64,000 nucleotides of DNA from Nocardia farcinica (GCF_001182745.1 NZ_LN868939.1:1054001-1118000); one strand, 5' to 3'; numbered from the stretch's first letter, positions 26,298 to 40,449 are shown. Notes: a model not told the origin generated them from the letters alone. Numbers and translations: made by a program.

Positions 26298-26332
26298 GAC
26301 AGCATCCTGTCATCCTTGACAGGATGCTGTCA
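26297..26332. promoter_or_regulatory. Double-palindrome MarR operator
   Basis: TGACAGCATCCTGTCA (26297-26312) and its exact reverse complement TGACAGGATGCTGTCA (26317-26332) are separated by TCCT. Each 16-mer is itself a TGACAG-N4-CTGTCA palindrome, so there are four TGACAG half-sites and two dimer sites. The array overlaps the DJ-1 start codon and is 57 bp from pta on the other strand. Confidence 0.82.
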
Positions 26333-26388
26333 ATAGCTGCGGGGAGGTTCACCCGGCGGCGCGCGGCGGGCTCACTAAGCTCGGGGCC

Positions 26389-28476
26389 ATGGTCGAATCC
26401 GCTCCGTCCACCGTGTACATCGCCTCCCCGGAAGGAGACACCGGGAAGTCGACGGTCGCGCTCGGCGTCCTGCAGATGCTGTGCGCCACCACGGCGCGAG
26501 TCGGGGTGTTCCGGCCGATCGCGCGCTCGACCACCGAACCCGACTACATCCTCGAACTGCTGCTCGAGCACAGCACCGCCGATCTGGACTACGCCCAGTC
26601 CATCGGCGTCACCTACGAACAGGTGCACGCCGACCCCGACGCCGCGATCAGCGAGATCGTCATGCGCTTCCACGAGGTCGCCGACGCCTGCGACGCGGTG
26701 GTGGTGATCGGCAGCGACTACACCGATGTCGCCAGCCCGAGCGAGCTGCGCTTCAACGCCAGGATCGCGGTGAACCTCGGCGCGCCGGTGCTGCTGGTGG
26801 TGCGCGGCTCCGGCCGCACCCCGGTGGAGGTCAAGCAGCTGGTCGAACTGTGCATGAGCGAGTTGCACGCCGAGCACGCCGCCGCCGTCGCGGTGATCGC
26901 CAACCGTTGCGATCCCGACCAGCTCGACGAAGTGTGTTCGGTCCTTGGCGCGTTCGACGTCCCGTCCTGGGCGCTGCCGGAGGTGCCGTTGCTGATCGCG
27001 CCGACGATGGCCGAGCTGTGCGAGGCGGTGGGCGGCGAGATGTACAGCGGCGACCCGGAACTGTTGCAGCGCGAGGCGCTGAAGATCATGGTCGGTGGCA
27101 TGACCGCCGAGCACATTCTGGAGCGGCTGGTCGACGGCGTGGTCGTGATCGCACCGGGCGACCGGTCCGACGTGCTGCTCAGCGTGGTGAACGCCCATGA
27201 GGCCGAGGGCTTTCCGTCGCTGTCGGGCATCATCATGAACGGCGGGATGCGCCCGCACCCCGCGGTTGCCCGGCTGATGGCCGGTCTCAAGCCCCGGCTG
27301 CCGATCCTCACCACCGACCTGGGCACCTACGACACCGCCAGCGCCGCCTACCGCACCAGGGGACGGATGTCGGCGGGCAACCCCCGCAAGGTCAACACCG
27401 CGCTGGCGCTGATGGAACAGCACGTCGACGCGCCGGAACTGCTGAGCCGCATCCGCGTTCGCCGCAGCGACGTGGTGACCCCGCAGATGTTCGAATACCA
27501 GCTCATCGAGCGGGCCAGGGCCGACCGCAAGCGCATCGTGCTGCCCGAGGGCGACGACGACCGCATCCTGCGCGCCGCGGGCCGGGTGCTCCAGCGCAAG
27601 ATCGCCGACCTGGTCATCCTCGGCGACGAGACCGCGATCCGGGCGCGCGCCGCCGAACTCGGCGTCGACATCGCCGAGGCCGAGGTGCTCGATCCGCGCA
27701 CCTCCGGACACCTGGAGTCGTTCGCCGCCACCTACACCGAACTGCGCAAGCACAAGGGCATGACGCTGGAACGCGCGCGCGAAACCGTCGCCGACATCTC
27801 CTATTTCGGCACCATGATGGTGTACGAGGGCATCGCCGACGGCATGGTTTCCGGCGCCGCGCACACCACCGCCCACACCATCCGGCCCTCCTTCGAGATC
27901 ATCAAGACCGTGCCGGGCGTGCAGACGGTCTCCAGTGTGTTCCTCATGTGCCTGGCCGACCGGGTACTCGCCTACGGCGACTGTGCCGTGGTGCCCGATC
28001 CCACCTCCGAGCAGCTCGCCGACATCGCCATCTCCTCCGCCCGCACCGCCCAGCGCTTCGGCATCGACCCGCGGGTGGCGATGCTGTCGTATTCGACCGG
28101 CGAGTCCGGCAGCGGCGCGGACGTGGAGAAGGTGCGGGTGGCCACCGATCTGGTGCGCGAGCGCGCGCCGGAACTGCTGGTGGAGGGCCCGATCCAGTAC
28201 GACGCGGCGATCGAGCCCACCGTCGCCGACGCCAAACTGCCCGACTCCGAGGTCGCCGGGCGCGCCACCGTGTTCGTCTTCCCCGATCTCAACACCGGCA
28301 ACAACACCTACAAGGCCGTGCAGCGCAGCGCGGGCGCCATCGCGATCGGCCCGGTGTTGCAGGGCCTGCGCAAGCCGGTCAACGATCTCTCCCGTGGCGC
28401 GCTGGTCGCCGACATCGTCAACACCGTGGCCATCACCGCCATCCAGGCGCAGGGCATCGCGGAACAGGAGGGCTGA
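26389..28476 (+). CDS. pta: Phosphate acetyltransferase
   Basis: Cytoplasmic enzyme of 695 residues, close to M. tuberculosis Pta. It interconverts acetyl-CoA and acetyl phosphate. The N-terminal half is the P-loop/DRTGG regulatory part ([10 protein letters not shown], 13-22). The C-terminal ~330 residues form the catalytic PTA domain ([19 protein letters not shown] onward, ending [20 protein letters not shown]). The stop overlaps the ackA start by one base (TGATG). Its promoter region includes the MarR operator, so cross-regulation is possible. Confidence 0.96.
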   Translation: MVESAPSTVYIASPEGDTGKSTVALGVLQMLCATTARVGVFRPIARSTTEPDYILELLLEHSTADLDYAQSIGVTYEQVHADPDAAISEIVMRFHEVADACDAVVVIGSDYTDVASPSELRFNARIAVNLGAPVLLVVRGSGRTPVEVKQLVELCMSELHAEHAAAVAVIANRCDPDQLDEVCSVLGAFDVPSWALPEVPLLIAPTMAELCEAVGGEMYSGDPELLQREALKIMVGGMTAEHILERLVDGVVVIAPGDRSDVLLSVVNAHEAEGFPSLSGIIMNGGMRPHPAVARLMAGLKPRLPILTTDLGTYDTASAAYRTRGRMSAGNPRKVNTALALMEQHVDAPELLSRIRVRRSDVVTPQMFEYQLIERARADRKRIVLPEGDDDRILRAAGRVLQRKIADLVILGDETAIRARAAELGVDIAEAEVLDPRTSGHLESFAATYTELRKHKGMTLERARETVADISYFGTMMVYEGIADGMVSGAAHTTAHTIRPSFEIIKTVPGVQTVSSVFLMCLADRVLAYGDCAVVPDPTSEQLADIAISSARTAQRFGIDPRVAMLSYSTGESGSGADVEKVRVATDLVRERAPELLVEGPIQYDAAIEPTVADAKLPDSEVAGRATVFVFPDLNTGNNTYKAVQRSAGAIAIGPVLQGLRKPVNDLSRGALVADIVNTVAITAIQAQGIAEQEG

Positions 28477-29684
28477 TGACCACCGCATCCGAACACCTCG
28501 TCCTCGTGCTCAATTCGGGGTCGTCCTCGATCAAGTACCAGCTGGTCGACCCCGAGACGGGCGAGGTGTCCGCCGCCGGGCTGGTCGAGCGGATCGGTGA
28601 GGACGACAGCGCGATCGAGCATCGCTGCGGTGCGCGCACCATCGGTCACGAGGGCCGCATCCCCGACCACCGCGCGGGCCTCGAGCGGGTGTTCGAGATG
28701 TTCGCCGAGACCGGGTTCGACCTGGCGGGCGCCGGCCTGCGCGCGGTCGGGCACCGGGTGGTGCACGGCGGGGAGATGTTCCACGAGCCCACGCTGGTGA
28801 CCGACGAGGTGGTCGCCGCCATCGCGGATTTCGCCGAACTCGCGCCGCTGCACAACCCCGCCAATGTCACCGGCATCGAGAACGCGCGTCGCCTGCTACC
28901 GGGCGTCCCGCAGGTCGCGGTGTTCGACACCGCCTTCTTCCACGGCCTGCCCGACGCCGCCAAGACCTACGCCATCGACGCCAAGATCGCCGCGGAGTAC
29001 GGCATCCGCCGCTACGGCTTCCACGGCATCTCGCACGAGTACGTGTCCGGCCGGGTCGCCGAGCTACTCGACCGCGACCCGGCGCGGCTGCGCCAGATCG
29101 TCTTCCACCTCGGCAACGGCGCCTCGGCGTCGGCCGTGCGCGGTGGCAGCCCGATCGACACCTCGATGGGCCTGACCCCGCTGGAGGGCCTGGTCATGGG
29201 CACCAGGGGCGGTGACCTCGATCCCGGCATCCTCGGGCACCTGGCCCGCGCGGCCGGCTTCGACGTCGACCGCATCGACAAGCTGCTCAACCGCGAGGCC
29301 GGCCTCAAAGGCATGGCGGGCGTCAACGACTTCCGGGAACTGCGCCGCCTGATCGACGAGGGCGACGCCGCGGCGAAGCTCGCCTACGACGTCTACGTGC
29401 ACCGGCTGCGCCGCTACCTCGGCGCCTACCTGATCGCGCTCGGCGGCGTCGACGCCATCACCTTCACCGCCGGCGTCGGGGAGAACAGCGCCGACGTGCG
29501 CGCCGACGCCCTGGCCGGACTGGAGAACTTCGGCATCGCCGTCGATCCCGCCCGCAACACCGCGAAAGACCGCGGCGCCAGGGTCATTTCGCCGCCGGCG
29601 GCCCCGGTGACGGTGTTGGTGGTGCCGACCAACGAGGAGCTGGCCATCGCCCGCGCGGCCGACCGCCTGGTCGCCGCGGGCTGA
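28476..29684 (+). CDS. ackA: Acetate kinase
   Basis: ASKHA-fold kinase of 402 residues that converts acetyl phosphate and ADP to acetate and [17 protein letters not shown] near the N-terminus is the phosphate motif. Other signatures are [33 protein letters not shown] and [27 protein letters not shown] precedes the ATG, which overlaps the pta stop. It converges on pknG with only 19 bp between the stops. Confidence 0.96.
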   Translation: MTTASEHLVLVLNSGSSSIKYQLVDPETGEVSAAGLVERIGEDDSAIEHRCGARTIGHEGRIPDHRAGLERVFEMFAETGFDLAGAGLRAVGHRVVHGGEMFHEPTLVTDEVVAAIADFAELAPLHNPANVTGIENARRLLPGVPQVAVFDTAFFHGLPDAAKTYAIDAKIAAEYGIRRYGFHGISHEYVSGRVAELLDRDPARLRQIVFHLGNGASASAVRGGSPIDTSMGLTPLEGLVMGTRGGDLDPGILGHLARAAGFDVDRIDKLLNREAGLKGMAGVNDFRELRRLIDEGDAAAKLAYDVYVHRLRRYLGAYLIALGGVDAITFTAGVGENSADVRADALAGLENFGIAVDPARNTAKDRGARVISPPAAPVTVLVVPTNEELAIARAADRLVAAG

Positions 29685-29703
29685 CGCCGGGCCGCCCCGC
29701 GGA

Positions 29704-32352
<2,649 letters not shown>

Positions 32353-33324
32353 TCAGTCCTGATAGGTCGCGGCAGGCGGGGCGGGCGCGGGGCCGAGGAC
32401 CGACAGCCACTGCCGGTACAGGCGGGTCCAGGTGCCGTCGGAGCGCAGGCGTTCCAGCGTGCGGTTGACGAAGCGCACCAGGTCGTCGGCCTCGCGCGGA
32501 ATGCCGATGCCGTAGGGCTCGACGCTGATGCTCTCCCCGACCACCTCGGTGTAGGGGTCCTGCGCGGCCAGGCCGGCCAGGATCGCGTCGTCGGTGCTCA
32601 CCGCGTCGACCTGGCGTTGTTGCAGCACCACCAGGCAGTCCGCCCAGCTGGGCACGGTCAGCACGGTCGCGGCGGGCTGCTCGCGGCGCACGTGCTCGAG
32701 CGAGGTGGTGCCGCGCACCACGCACACCCGCTTGCCCGCCAGGTCGGCCAGCCCGCGGATCCCGGAGTCCTTCATCGCCAGCACCCGCTGGTCGGCCCGC
32801 AGGTACACCGTCGAGAACGCCACCTTGCGCCGTCGCTCGCAGGTGATCGTCATGGTCTTGGCGACCAGATCCACGGTGCGGTCCTGCAACGCCTGCTCGC
32901 GGTCGGCCGAACCCATGGACCGGAATTCGATCAGATCGGGATTGCCGAGCAGATCGCGGGCGATCTCGCGGGCGATGTCGGCGTCGAAGCCCACCACCGC
33001 CCCTGTGATGGGATCGCGGAAGCTGAACAGATTGCTGCCGGTGTCCAGACCGACCAGCAACCGGCCGCGACGGCGGATCGCGTCGAGGGTGGGCCCGGTG
33101 GTGGCGCCGGTCGGCCGCAGGCTGGCGGTGGGATCACCGCAGTCGGCCTCCGGCTGAGCGGGCAGTGGCGATTCCGGGGGCAGCACCGTCGCGCCCGCGG
33201 GCAACGGTGTCTCGGTGTAGGTGCCTGCCGGTGGCCGCGCGACCGGGGCCGGGCCGTCGGCGCAGCCGGTCAGCGCGGCCAGCGCGACCAGCAGGGCGGC
33301 GGGCAGGCCGCGCCGGGCTCTCAT
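32353..33324 (-). CDS. glnH: Glutamate/amino-acid-binding lipoprotein
   Basis: Periplasmic-type solute-binding lipoprotein of 323 residues. The lipobox ends LAALTGC with Cys21. The SBP_bac_3 domain starts near residue 85 (RGRLLVGLDTGSNLFSFRDP) and includes VGFDADIAREIARDLLG. In the PknG system GlnH senses extracellular amino acids and signals through GlnX. The start is ATG 33324, overlapping the glnX stop (ATGA). It lies seven bases before pknG, so the three genes form one operon. Confidence 0.93.
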   Translation of the reverse strand: MRARRGLPAALLVALAALTGCADGPAPVARPPAGTYTETPLPAGATVLPPESPLPAQPEADCGDPTASLRPTGATTGPTLDAIRRRGRLLVGLDTGSNLFSFRDPITGAVVGFDADIAREIARDLLGNPDLIEFRSMGSADREQALQDRTVDLVAKTMTITCERRRKVAFSTVYLRADQRVLAMKDSGIRGLADLAGKRVCVVRGTTSLEHVRREQPAATVLTVPSWADCLVVLQQRQVDAVSTDDAILAGLAAQDPYTEVVGESISVEPYGIGIPREADDLVRFVNRTLERLRSDGTWTRLYRQWLSVLGPAPAPPAATYQD

Positions 33325-34706
33325 CGGTACTCCCGCAGTCGCGGCCAGATGCCCACGCCGACACAGCCGATCGCCACCATGCCGAGCACCAACGCGCCGG
33401 GAGCGAGGAAATCCAGCGCGCGGGCGGCACGCGAAATCTCGCCGCGCAGCGCGTTCCTGGTCTCGGCCAGCCCGCTGTCGAGGGCCCGGTCCAGCGCGGC
33501 GACGGCCGCGGCCGACTCCTGCGCGCCCGGCCCGGTGGCCACCACGGCGGCGCCGGTGTAGTCGCCGTTGGCCAGGGCCTCGTTCATCCGCTGGTGCGCG
33601 GCCCGCCAATGGTCCAGCGCGGCACGCGCTTCGGCGAGCCGGTCGGTCGCGGGCGCCTCGGCCGGGTAGCCGTCGAGCAGATCGGCGAGGCGCGCGATGC
33701 CCTCGTCGTACACGCGGTCGTAGTCCCCGGAAGCGTCCCGGCGCACCAGCTTCAACATCTCCGCAGACCGGGCCTGCTGGGTGAGGATGCGGCTCTCGGT
33801 GAGCCGCGAACCCGGCACCGCGCCCTCGTCGCGCCCGTCGATCATGGCCAGCGCCGAGATCGAGCCGGCGAGCACCGTCCAGGCCAGCAACACCAGCACC
33901 GCGGCCGAGGCCGACAGCAGACCGGCGTTCAGGGTGCGCCGCCAGCGCCGCGCCAGCATCGCCTGCACCCACACCAGCGCCGCCAAGGCCAGGAGCAACA
34001 GCCCGATCGCGGGCCACGGCGGACGCACATGGTGGCGTCCGGCGGCCTCGACCGCCGCGGCCCGATGGTCCTCGAGTTCCTCGGCCATCGGCAACAGGGT
34101 GGCCTGCATCTGGTGCGATGCCTCGCTGAGATAGGCCGCGCCGACCGGGTAGCCGCTGCGGTTGTTCGTCCGCGCGGTCTCGATCAGGCCGGTGTAGACG
34201 GGCAGACCGGTGGCGATGCCGGTGCGCAGTCGGGTGTCGGCATCGTGGCCGCCGGAACCGATCACCAGTTCCGCCGCCGCCTCGCCGACGGCCTGCGTGT
34301 AGCGGTCGCGCACGGCTTGCGGTTCCAGGCCGCCCGCGATGAAGGCGGTGCTCGCGGCGGCGTCGGCGATCGACAGCGACGTGTAGAGCCGGTGCGCGGA
34401 GTGGGCGTTCGGCTCGGTGTCGACGAGCAGGATGTCGAGCGCCTCCTGCCGCTCGCCCACCGTGGACGCGGTCACCACCGCGGCGGCCCCGCACAACAGC
34501 ATCAACAGCAATCCGACCGCAATCAGCCAGCCGGGCGAGGAGGCGGCGAAGGCGCGCACATTGGCCGGGCTCAGCTGGTCGCGGACCACCACCGCCGACG
34601 CGCCCGCGAGCGGTTTGCGCGCCGGGTCGGCCGCGGCGCGATGCTCGCCCCCGGCCGGCCGGGCGGCGCGGCGACCCGCCCTGATCCCGCCCGTGTCATG
34701 TCCCAC
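33321..34706 (-). CDS. glnX: Membrane protein GlnX (Rv0412c-like)
   Basis: Integral membrane protein of 461 residues with four predicted spans: WLIAVGLLLMLLCGAAAVV, then a large sensory loop, AIGLLLLALAALVWVQ, LSASAAVLVLLAWTVLAGSI, and a C-terminal APGALVLGMVAIGCVGVGIW. Known role: a link between GlnH outside and PknG inside. The start is uncertain: GTG 34706 is given although GGAGG abuts it, and a downstream GTG near residue 39 is possible. First gene of the glnX-glnH-pknG operon and divergent from mutT3. Confidence 0.88.
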   Translation of the reverse strand: MGHDTGGIRAGRRAARPAGGEHRAAADPARKPLAGASAVVVRDQLSPANVRAFAASSPGWLIAVGLLLMLLCGAAAVVTASTVGERQEALDILLVDTEPNAHSAHRLYTSLSIADAAASTAFIAGGLEPQAVRDRYTQAVGEAAAELVIGSGGHDADTRLRTGIATGLPVYTGLIETARTNNRSGYPVGAAYLSEASHQMQATLLPMAEELEDHRAAAVEAAGRHHVRPPWPAIGLLLLALAALVWVQAMLARRWRRTLNAGLLSASAAVLVLLAWTVLAGSISALAMIDGRDEGAVPGSRLTESRILTQQARSAEMLKLVRRDASGDYDRVYDEGIARLADLLDGYPAEAPATDRLAEARAALDHWRAAHQRMNEALANGDYTGAAVVATGPGAQESAAAVAALDRALDSGLAETRNALRGEISRAARALDFLAPGALVLGMVAIGCVGVGIWPRLREYR

Positions 34707-34836
34707 CTCCGCGGTCCGCGCCTCACCTGTGCGCCTGCGTCGCAGTTTATTGTGGTCCTACCGATGCCGCGGTGCGTCGATCACCCCGGGGCGGGTGCGA
34801 CGGGGGAACGCCGCCGCGGCGCAACGAGGATGGTTT

Positions 34837-35556
34837 GTGATGCGTGGTGACGGTGACGGGTGGTCGGAGGGCCCGGACGGGCTACGGCACTGGGGCAAGT
34901 ACGGCGCTGCCGGGTTGTTGCTGCGGGCGCCGTTGGCGGGCGGCGGCTCGGCGGTGCTGTTGCAGCATCGGGCGCCGTGGAGCCACCAGGGCGGCACCTG
35001 GGCGCTGCCGGGTGGCGCCAAGGACAGCCACGAGTCCTCCGTGCACGCCGCCGTGCGCGAGGCGTGGGAGGAAGCGGGCATCGACCCCACCGCCGTGCGA
35101 GTGCGCGCCGAACGGGTGACCGCGTCGGCGTTGAGCGGCTGGACCTACACCACCGTCGTCGCCGACACCGACCAGACCCTGCGCACCAGCCGCGACCGGG
35201 AGAGCCTCGAACTGGCGTGGGTCCCCGAGGACGAGGTCACCGACCGCCCCCTGCACCCCGGCTTCGCCGCCGCCTGGCCCGCCCTGCGCGCCACCCCGGC
35301 TCGCGCCTGCCTGAGCGAGCTGGACGACGCCGACACCGTGGCCGCGGCCCTGCCCCGCACCGTCGACCTCGCCGACCAAGGCTTCCTCTGGTTGCACTCC
35401 GACCCCGACGGACCCGGCGGCTACGCCCGCATCGTCGCCGACACTGCCGCCACCGCCGACACTGCCGACACCGCCGAGTCCGGCGGTGCGCCGGAGGCGC
35501 AGACGGGCGCGCTGGTGCGCACGGTGTCGCTCACGGTGCGGCAGATCCTCGCCTGA
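34837..35556 (+). CDS. mutT3: NUDIX hydrolase MutT3
   Basis: Nucleotide pyrophosphohydrolase of 239 residues. The NUDIX box runs G60 to I82 (GGAKDSHESSVHAAVREAWE then EAGI) and matches GX5EX7REUXEEXGU. The N-terminus RGDGDGW is like M. tuberculosis MutT3. Function: cleaning oxidised nucleotides, or another small NDP. The start is GTG 34837, six bases after GAGGA (ATG 34840 is an alternative). The C-terminal ~40 residues include a low-complexity Asp-Thr-Ala repeat, and a shorter protein is usual in mycobacteria. It is followed by convergent thiE. Confidence 0.87.
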   Translation: MMRGDGDGWSEGPDGLRHWGKYGAAGLLLRAPLAGGGSAVLLQHRAPWSHQGGTWALPGGAKDSHESSVHAAVREAWEEAGIDPTAVRVRAERVTASALSGWTYTTVVADTDQTLRTSRDRESLELAWVPEDEVTDRPLHPGFAAAWPALRATPARACLSELDDADTVAAALPRTVDLADQGFLWLHSDPDGPGGYARIVADTAATADTADTAESGGAPEAQTGALVRTVSLTVRQILA

Positions 35557-35591
35557 GCACAGCGTGCCGCCGCCTCCGGCCGCCGACCTGC

Positions 35592-36290
35592 TCAGGAGGC
35601 GGCGAGCAGGGCTGATTTCAGCGCTCGCGCCGCCGCCTCGGGATCACGTGCCTCGGTGATCGCGCGCACCACCACGATCCGGTCCGCACCGGCGGCCAGC
35701 AGTTCCGGCAGCCGTTCCAGGTCGATGCCGCCGATGGCGAACCACGGCCGCGTCGGGTGCGAATCCGCGGTGGAACGCACCAGGTCCAGGCCCGCGGCCT
35801 GCCTGCCGGGCTTGGTCGGCGTCGACCAGACCGGGCCGGTGCAGAAGTAATCGATGTGCTCGTCGATGGCGGCGAGCCCGGCTTGGGCCCGGTTGTGGGT
35901 CGAACGGCCGATCACCACGTCGGGGCCGACGATGCGGCGCGCGTACCAGGGCGGCAGATCGCCCTGGCCGAGGTGCAGCACGTCCGCGCCCGCGGCCAGC
36001 GCGATGTCGGCGCGGTCGTTCACCGCGACCAGGCCGCCGTGGCGGCGCGCGACGGCCTTGAGTTCGGCCAGCGCGCCGAGCTCGGCCTTCGCCTCGAGCG
36101 GCCCGAACTTGGCCTCGCCGGGCGAGCCCTTGTCCCTGAGCTGAATGATGTCGACACCGCCCGCGAAGGCGGCTTCGGCGAACTTGGCCAGATCGCCCTT
36201 CTCCCGGCGCGCGTCGGTGCACAGATACAGCCGTGCCGTGGCGAGTCGGTCCCGGGGTGGCAGCGGTCGCTTCGGGTGGGAGGGATGCAC
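35592..36290 (-). CDS. thiE: Thiamine-phosphate synthase
   Basis: TIM-barrel enzyme of 232 residues that joins HMP-PP and thiazole phosphate to make thiamine phosphate. Signatures include [30 protein letters not shown] and [20 protein letters not shown], with STPTKPG at the phosphate site. The start is GTG 36290, without a clear ribosome site. The divergent gap to thiO (36291-36366) shows only a small GTAGC/GCTAC stem at 36301-36313 and no TPP riboswitch. Confidence 0.92.
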
Positions 36291-36366
36291 GTCGTCGACG
36301 GTAGCCGCGCTACGGTGGGGAAGCGAGCAGAGGGGGACCCGAGCGCTATCCAGGAAGGTGGCAGAC

Positions 36367-37457
36367 ATGCGGACTCTGGCCGTCGTCGGCGGCGGCGCCA
36401 TAGGTTTCGCGGTGGCCTGGCGGGCCGCCGAAGCGGGATGGCGGGTCACGCTGTTCGACGCCGCCGCCGGGTCCGGCGCCTCCCGGGTCGCGGGTGGCAT
36501 GCTCGCGCCGCTGTCGGAGGGCTGGCCGGGGGAGGACCGGGTCCTCGAGTTCGGCGCCGCCTCGCTGGCGCGCTGGCCCGATTTCGCCGCTCGGCTGCGC
36601 AGCGCCACCGGCATCGATGTCTTCGTCGCCGACGCGACCCTGACCGTCGCGCTCGACGCCGCCGACGCGGCCGACCTGCGCACCGTCGCCGACTGGGTCG
36701 GCGAACGCGGCCACGACCTGCGCCTGCTGGATCGGGCGGGCGTCCGCGCGATCGAACCCGCCCTCGCCCGGACCGTGCGCGCGGGCATGCTCTCCGCCGA
36801 ACCCGCCATCGACAATCGGCAGCTGTTCCGGGCACTGCACGCCGCGGCCACGGCGGCCGGGGTGGACGTGCGCGCCGAGTCCGTCACCGACCTGGCGGCC
36901 CTGTCCTTCGACCAGGTGGTGCTGGCCGCGGGCGCCGCGTCCGCCGGGTTGTGGCCGGGCCTGCCGGTGCGGCCGGTGAAGGGCGAGATCCTGCGCCTGC
37001 GGCACCGGCCGGGCGCGGCGCCCGCACCCCGCCGGGTGGTGCGTGCCCGGGTGCACGGCCGCCCGGTCTACCTGGTGCCGCGCGCGGACGGCATCGTCGT
37101 CGGCGCCACCCAGTACGAAGCCGGGTTCGACACCACCGTCACCGTCGGCGGTGTCCGTGATCTGATCGCCGACGCCGAGGCGGTGCTGCCCGGCATCGGT
37201 GAATACGAGCTGGCCGAGGCGAGCGCGGGCTCCCGCCCCGGCACCCCGGACAACCTGCCCCTCATCGGCAGGCTGTCCGAGCGGGTCGTGGCCGCCACCG
37301 GCCACGGCCGCAACGGCATGCTGGCCGTGCCGCTCACCGTCGACGCGACGATGGCCGCGCTCGGTGACGCGCCGCTGCCCGAGGCCGCGGCCGCCGACCC
37401 GCACCGCTTCACCCCGACGCCCGCCCCGGCGTCGCTGTCCGCGTCAGGAGGAATTCG

Positions 37458-37461
<4 letters not shown>
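36367..37461 (+). CDS. thiO: Glycine oxidase ThiO
   Basis: FAD-dependent glycine oxidase of 364 residues. It supplies dehydroglycine for thiazole synthesis. The FAD-binding loop GGGAIG is in [14 protein letters not shown] near the N-terminus. [13 protein letters not shown] and [14 protein letters not shown] are family signatures. The start ATG 36367 follows AGGAAGG. The last four bases overlap the thiS ATG. First gene of thiO-thiS-thiG. Confidence 0.94.
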
Positions 37462-38457
<996 letters not shown>

Positions 38458-38483
38458 CAGGCCCCCGGGGCACTGGGGGATCG

Positions 38484-38503
38484 GGTCATTCTCGAGGATG
38501 ACC
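38484..38503. promoter_or_regulatory. Inverted repeat before the ABC operon
   Basis: GGTCATTCTCGAGGATGACC is a palindrome with one T-G pair at its seventh position. It lies about 45-75 bp before the ABC transporter start and is a candidate operator; no adjacent regulator is present. Confidence 0.45.
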
Positions 38504-38559
38504 GAATTCCACCCCAGGTGGGGACGCGCGCGAGCCCGTCGTAGGGAATGCTGGACAGC

Positions 38560-39537
38560 ATGATCGAAGTGAGGGGTCTGACCAAACACTACGGCCGGAC
38601 CGCCGCCGTCGAGGATCTCACCTTCACCGTGAAACCGGGACAGGTGACTGGCTTCCTCGGGCCGAACGGCGCGGGCAAGTCCACGACGATGCGGATGATC
38701 CTGGGGCTGGACACCCCGACGGCGGGCACCGCGCTCATCGACGGCAAGCCGTATCACCAGCTGAAACAGCCGCTGCGCACGGTCGGCGCGCTGCTGGACG
38801 CCAAGTGGGTGCATCCGAACCGGTCGGCGCGCGCCCACCTGGAGTGGCTGGCCGCCTCCAACGGCATCGCGAAATCGCGGGTCGAGGAGGTCCTGCGGCT
38901 GGTCGGCTTGTCGGAGGTGGCGGGCAAGAACGCGGGCGGCTACTCGCTGGGCATGTCCCAGCGGCTGGGCCTGGCCGGCGCGCTGCTCGGCGATCCGAGG
39001 GTGCTGCTGTTCGACGAGCCGGTCAACGGCCTCGACCCGGAGGGCATCCTGTGGATCCGCCGGTTCATGCAGCGGCTGGCCTCCGAGGGCCGCACCGTGC
39101 TGGTGTCGAGCCACCTGCTCTCGGAGATGGCCCAGACCGCCGAGCACCTGATCGTGATCGGGCGCGGCAAGCTCATCGCCGACACCCCCACCAAGGAGTT
39201 CATCGAACGCGCCTCCGAGCAGACCGTGCGGGTGCGCAGCCCGCAACTGGACCAGCTGCGCAGCCTGCTCACCTCCAACGGCATGACCGTGCGTGAGGAC
39301 GGCACGGGCGCCGAGGGGCCCGCGCTGCTCGTCGCGGGGGTGACCAGCGACGCCGTCGGCAAGCTCGCCGGCGCCAACGACATCACCCTGTTCGAACTCT
39401 CGCCGCAGCGGGCCTCGCTGGAGGAGGCGTTCATGCGGATGACCGGCGGCGCCGTGCAGTACCACGGCGAGGGCGCCGAGGCGGTGGGTGTGCCCGGACC
39501 GGGTGGCCCGTACACAGCGATGGGAGGTGCGCTCTGA
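38560..39537 (+). CDS. ABC transporter ATP-binding protein
   Basis: ABC-2-type ATPase of 325 residues. Walker A is GPNGAGKST (34-42). Signature YSLGMSQRLGLAGALLGDP is followed by Walker B VLLFDEPVNGLDPEG and switch His in LVSSHLLSEM. The C-terminal extension (about 225-325) is typical of bacitracin/drug or lipid exporters. The start chosen is ATG 38560; ATG 38548 in the same frame is possible. It overlaps the permease start by one base (TGATG). Confidence 0.9.
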   Translation: MIEVRGLTKHYGRTAAVEDLTFTVKPGQVTGFLGPNGAGKSTTMRMILGLDTPTAGTALIDGKPYHQLKQPLRTVGALLDAKWVHPNRSARAHLEWLAASNGIAKSRVEEVLRLVGLSEVAGKNAGGYSLGMSQRLGLAGALLGDPRVLLFDEPVNGLDPEGILWIRRFMQRLASEGRTVLVSSHLLSEMAQTAEHLIVIGRGKLIADTPTKEFIERASEQTVRVRSPQLDQLRSLLTSNGMTVREDGTGAEGPALLVAGVTSDAVGKLAGANDITLFELSPQRASLEEAFMRMTGGAVQYHGEGAEAVGVPGPGGPYTAMGGAL

Positions 39538-40337
39538 TGGGCGTGTTGGCCGCGGAACGGATCAAACTGACCTCGACCAGGTCGCCCTGGTGGTGCACGG
39601 CGTTGACGGTCGTGTTCGCCCTCGGCATCACGGCGTTGTTCGCCCTGCTGCTGAACGTCTCCATGAGCGCCTACCGGGAAGACCCGTCGCTCGGTCCGGA
39701 GCCGCCGTACGCCGAGAACGCGATGGCGGGCCTCGGCATCACCGGCGTCGCCTTCATTCCCGGCTTCGGCTACATCCTGATCATGATCCTGGCGGCGCTC
39801 GCGGTCACCAGCGAATACCGCTTCGGGACCATGAAAGCCACCTTCCTCGCCGTGCCCAACCGCACGTCGGTGCTGGTCACCAAGGCGGCGATGATCGCGG
39901 TGGGCGCGGCCGTGCTCAGCGCGGTGCTCACCCTGCTGAGCTTCTTCATCCTGCAGGTGATCACCACCGACGACGTGGGCGCCAAGCTGAGCCTCAGCGA
40001 GGGTGACACCAAGATCTTCTACGCCGTCCCGATCTTCGTCGCCCTGGTGGTCTTCCTGGCCGTGGGTGTCGGGGCGCTGGTGCGCCAGTCGGCGGGTGCC
40101 ATCTCGCTGCTGATCGTCTGGCCCGTGCTGATCGAGCCGATCATCGGCGCGTTCGGCAAGTACGGACGTAATATTCAAGTGTTCCTGCCGTTCCAGAACG
40201 CGAACCGCTTTCTCGGCCTCGACGACAACAGCCTGCCGTGGCACTGGGGAGCCTGGCCCGCGCTGCTGTACTTCGCGGCGTTCGTCGCGATCGTGTTCGC
40301 CGCGGCGCTGGTCGTGGTGAACAAGCGGGACGCGTGA
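39537..40337 (+). CDS. ABC-2 type transporter permease
   Basis: Membrane protein of 266 residues with six predicted spans (for example TALTVVFALGITALFALLL, YILIMILAALAVTSEYRFGT, and a C-terminal LLYFAAFVAIVFAAALVVV). It pairs with the upstream ATPase to form an exporter. The TSEYRFGTMKATFLAVPNR segment is typical of ABC-2 permeases. Exported substrate unknown. Confidence 0.88.
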   Translation: MGVLAAERIKLTSTRSPWWCTALTVVFALGITALFALLLNVSMSAYREDPSLGPEPPYAENAMAGLGITGVAFIPGFGYILIMILAALAVTSEYRFGTMKATFLAVPNRTSVLVTKAAMIAVGAAVLSAVLTLLSFFILQVITTDDVGAKLSLSEGDTKIFYAVPIFVALVVFLAVGVGALVRQSAGAISLLIVWPVLIEPIIGAFGKYGRNIQVFLPFQNANRFLGLDDNSLPWHWGAWPALLYFAAFVAIVFAAALVVVNKRDA

Positions 40338-40449
40338 TGAAGCCACCCGAGTAGCGCCCTCGCCGCTCGGGTTCCGCGGTGACGACCTTGTCGGGAGGTA
40401 CGCACCGCGCAGGCACGATCCGTCACTGCCCGGCGGTCGTGCCCCCACC

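Noticed and set aside
36291..36366. Possible TPP riboswitch between thiE and thiO
   Set aside because: No CTGAGA or the conserved 3' TPP-box sequence could be found; only a small stem is present.
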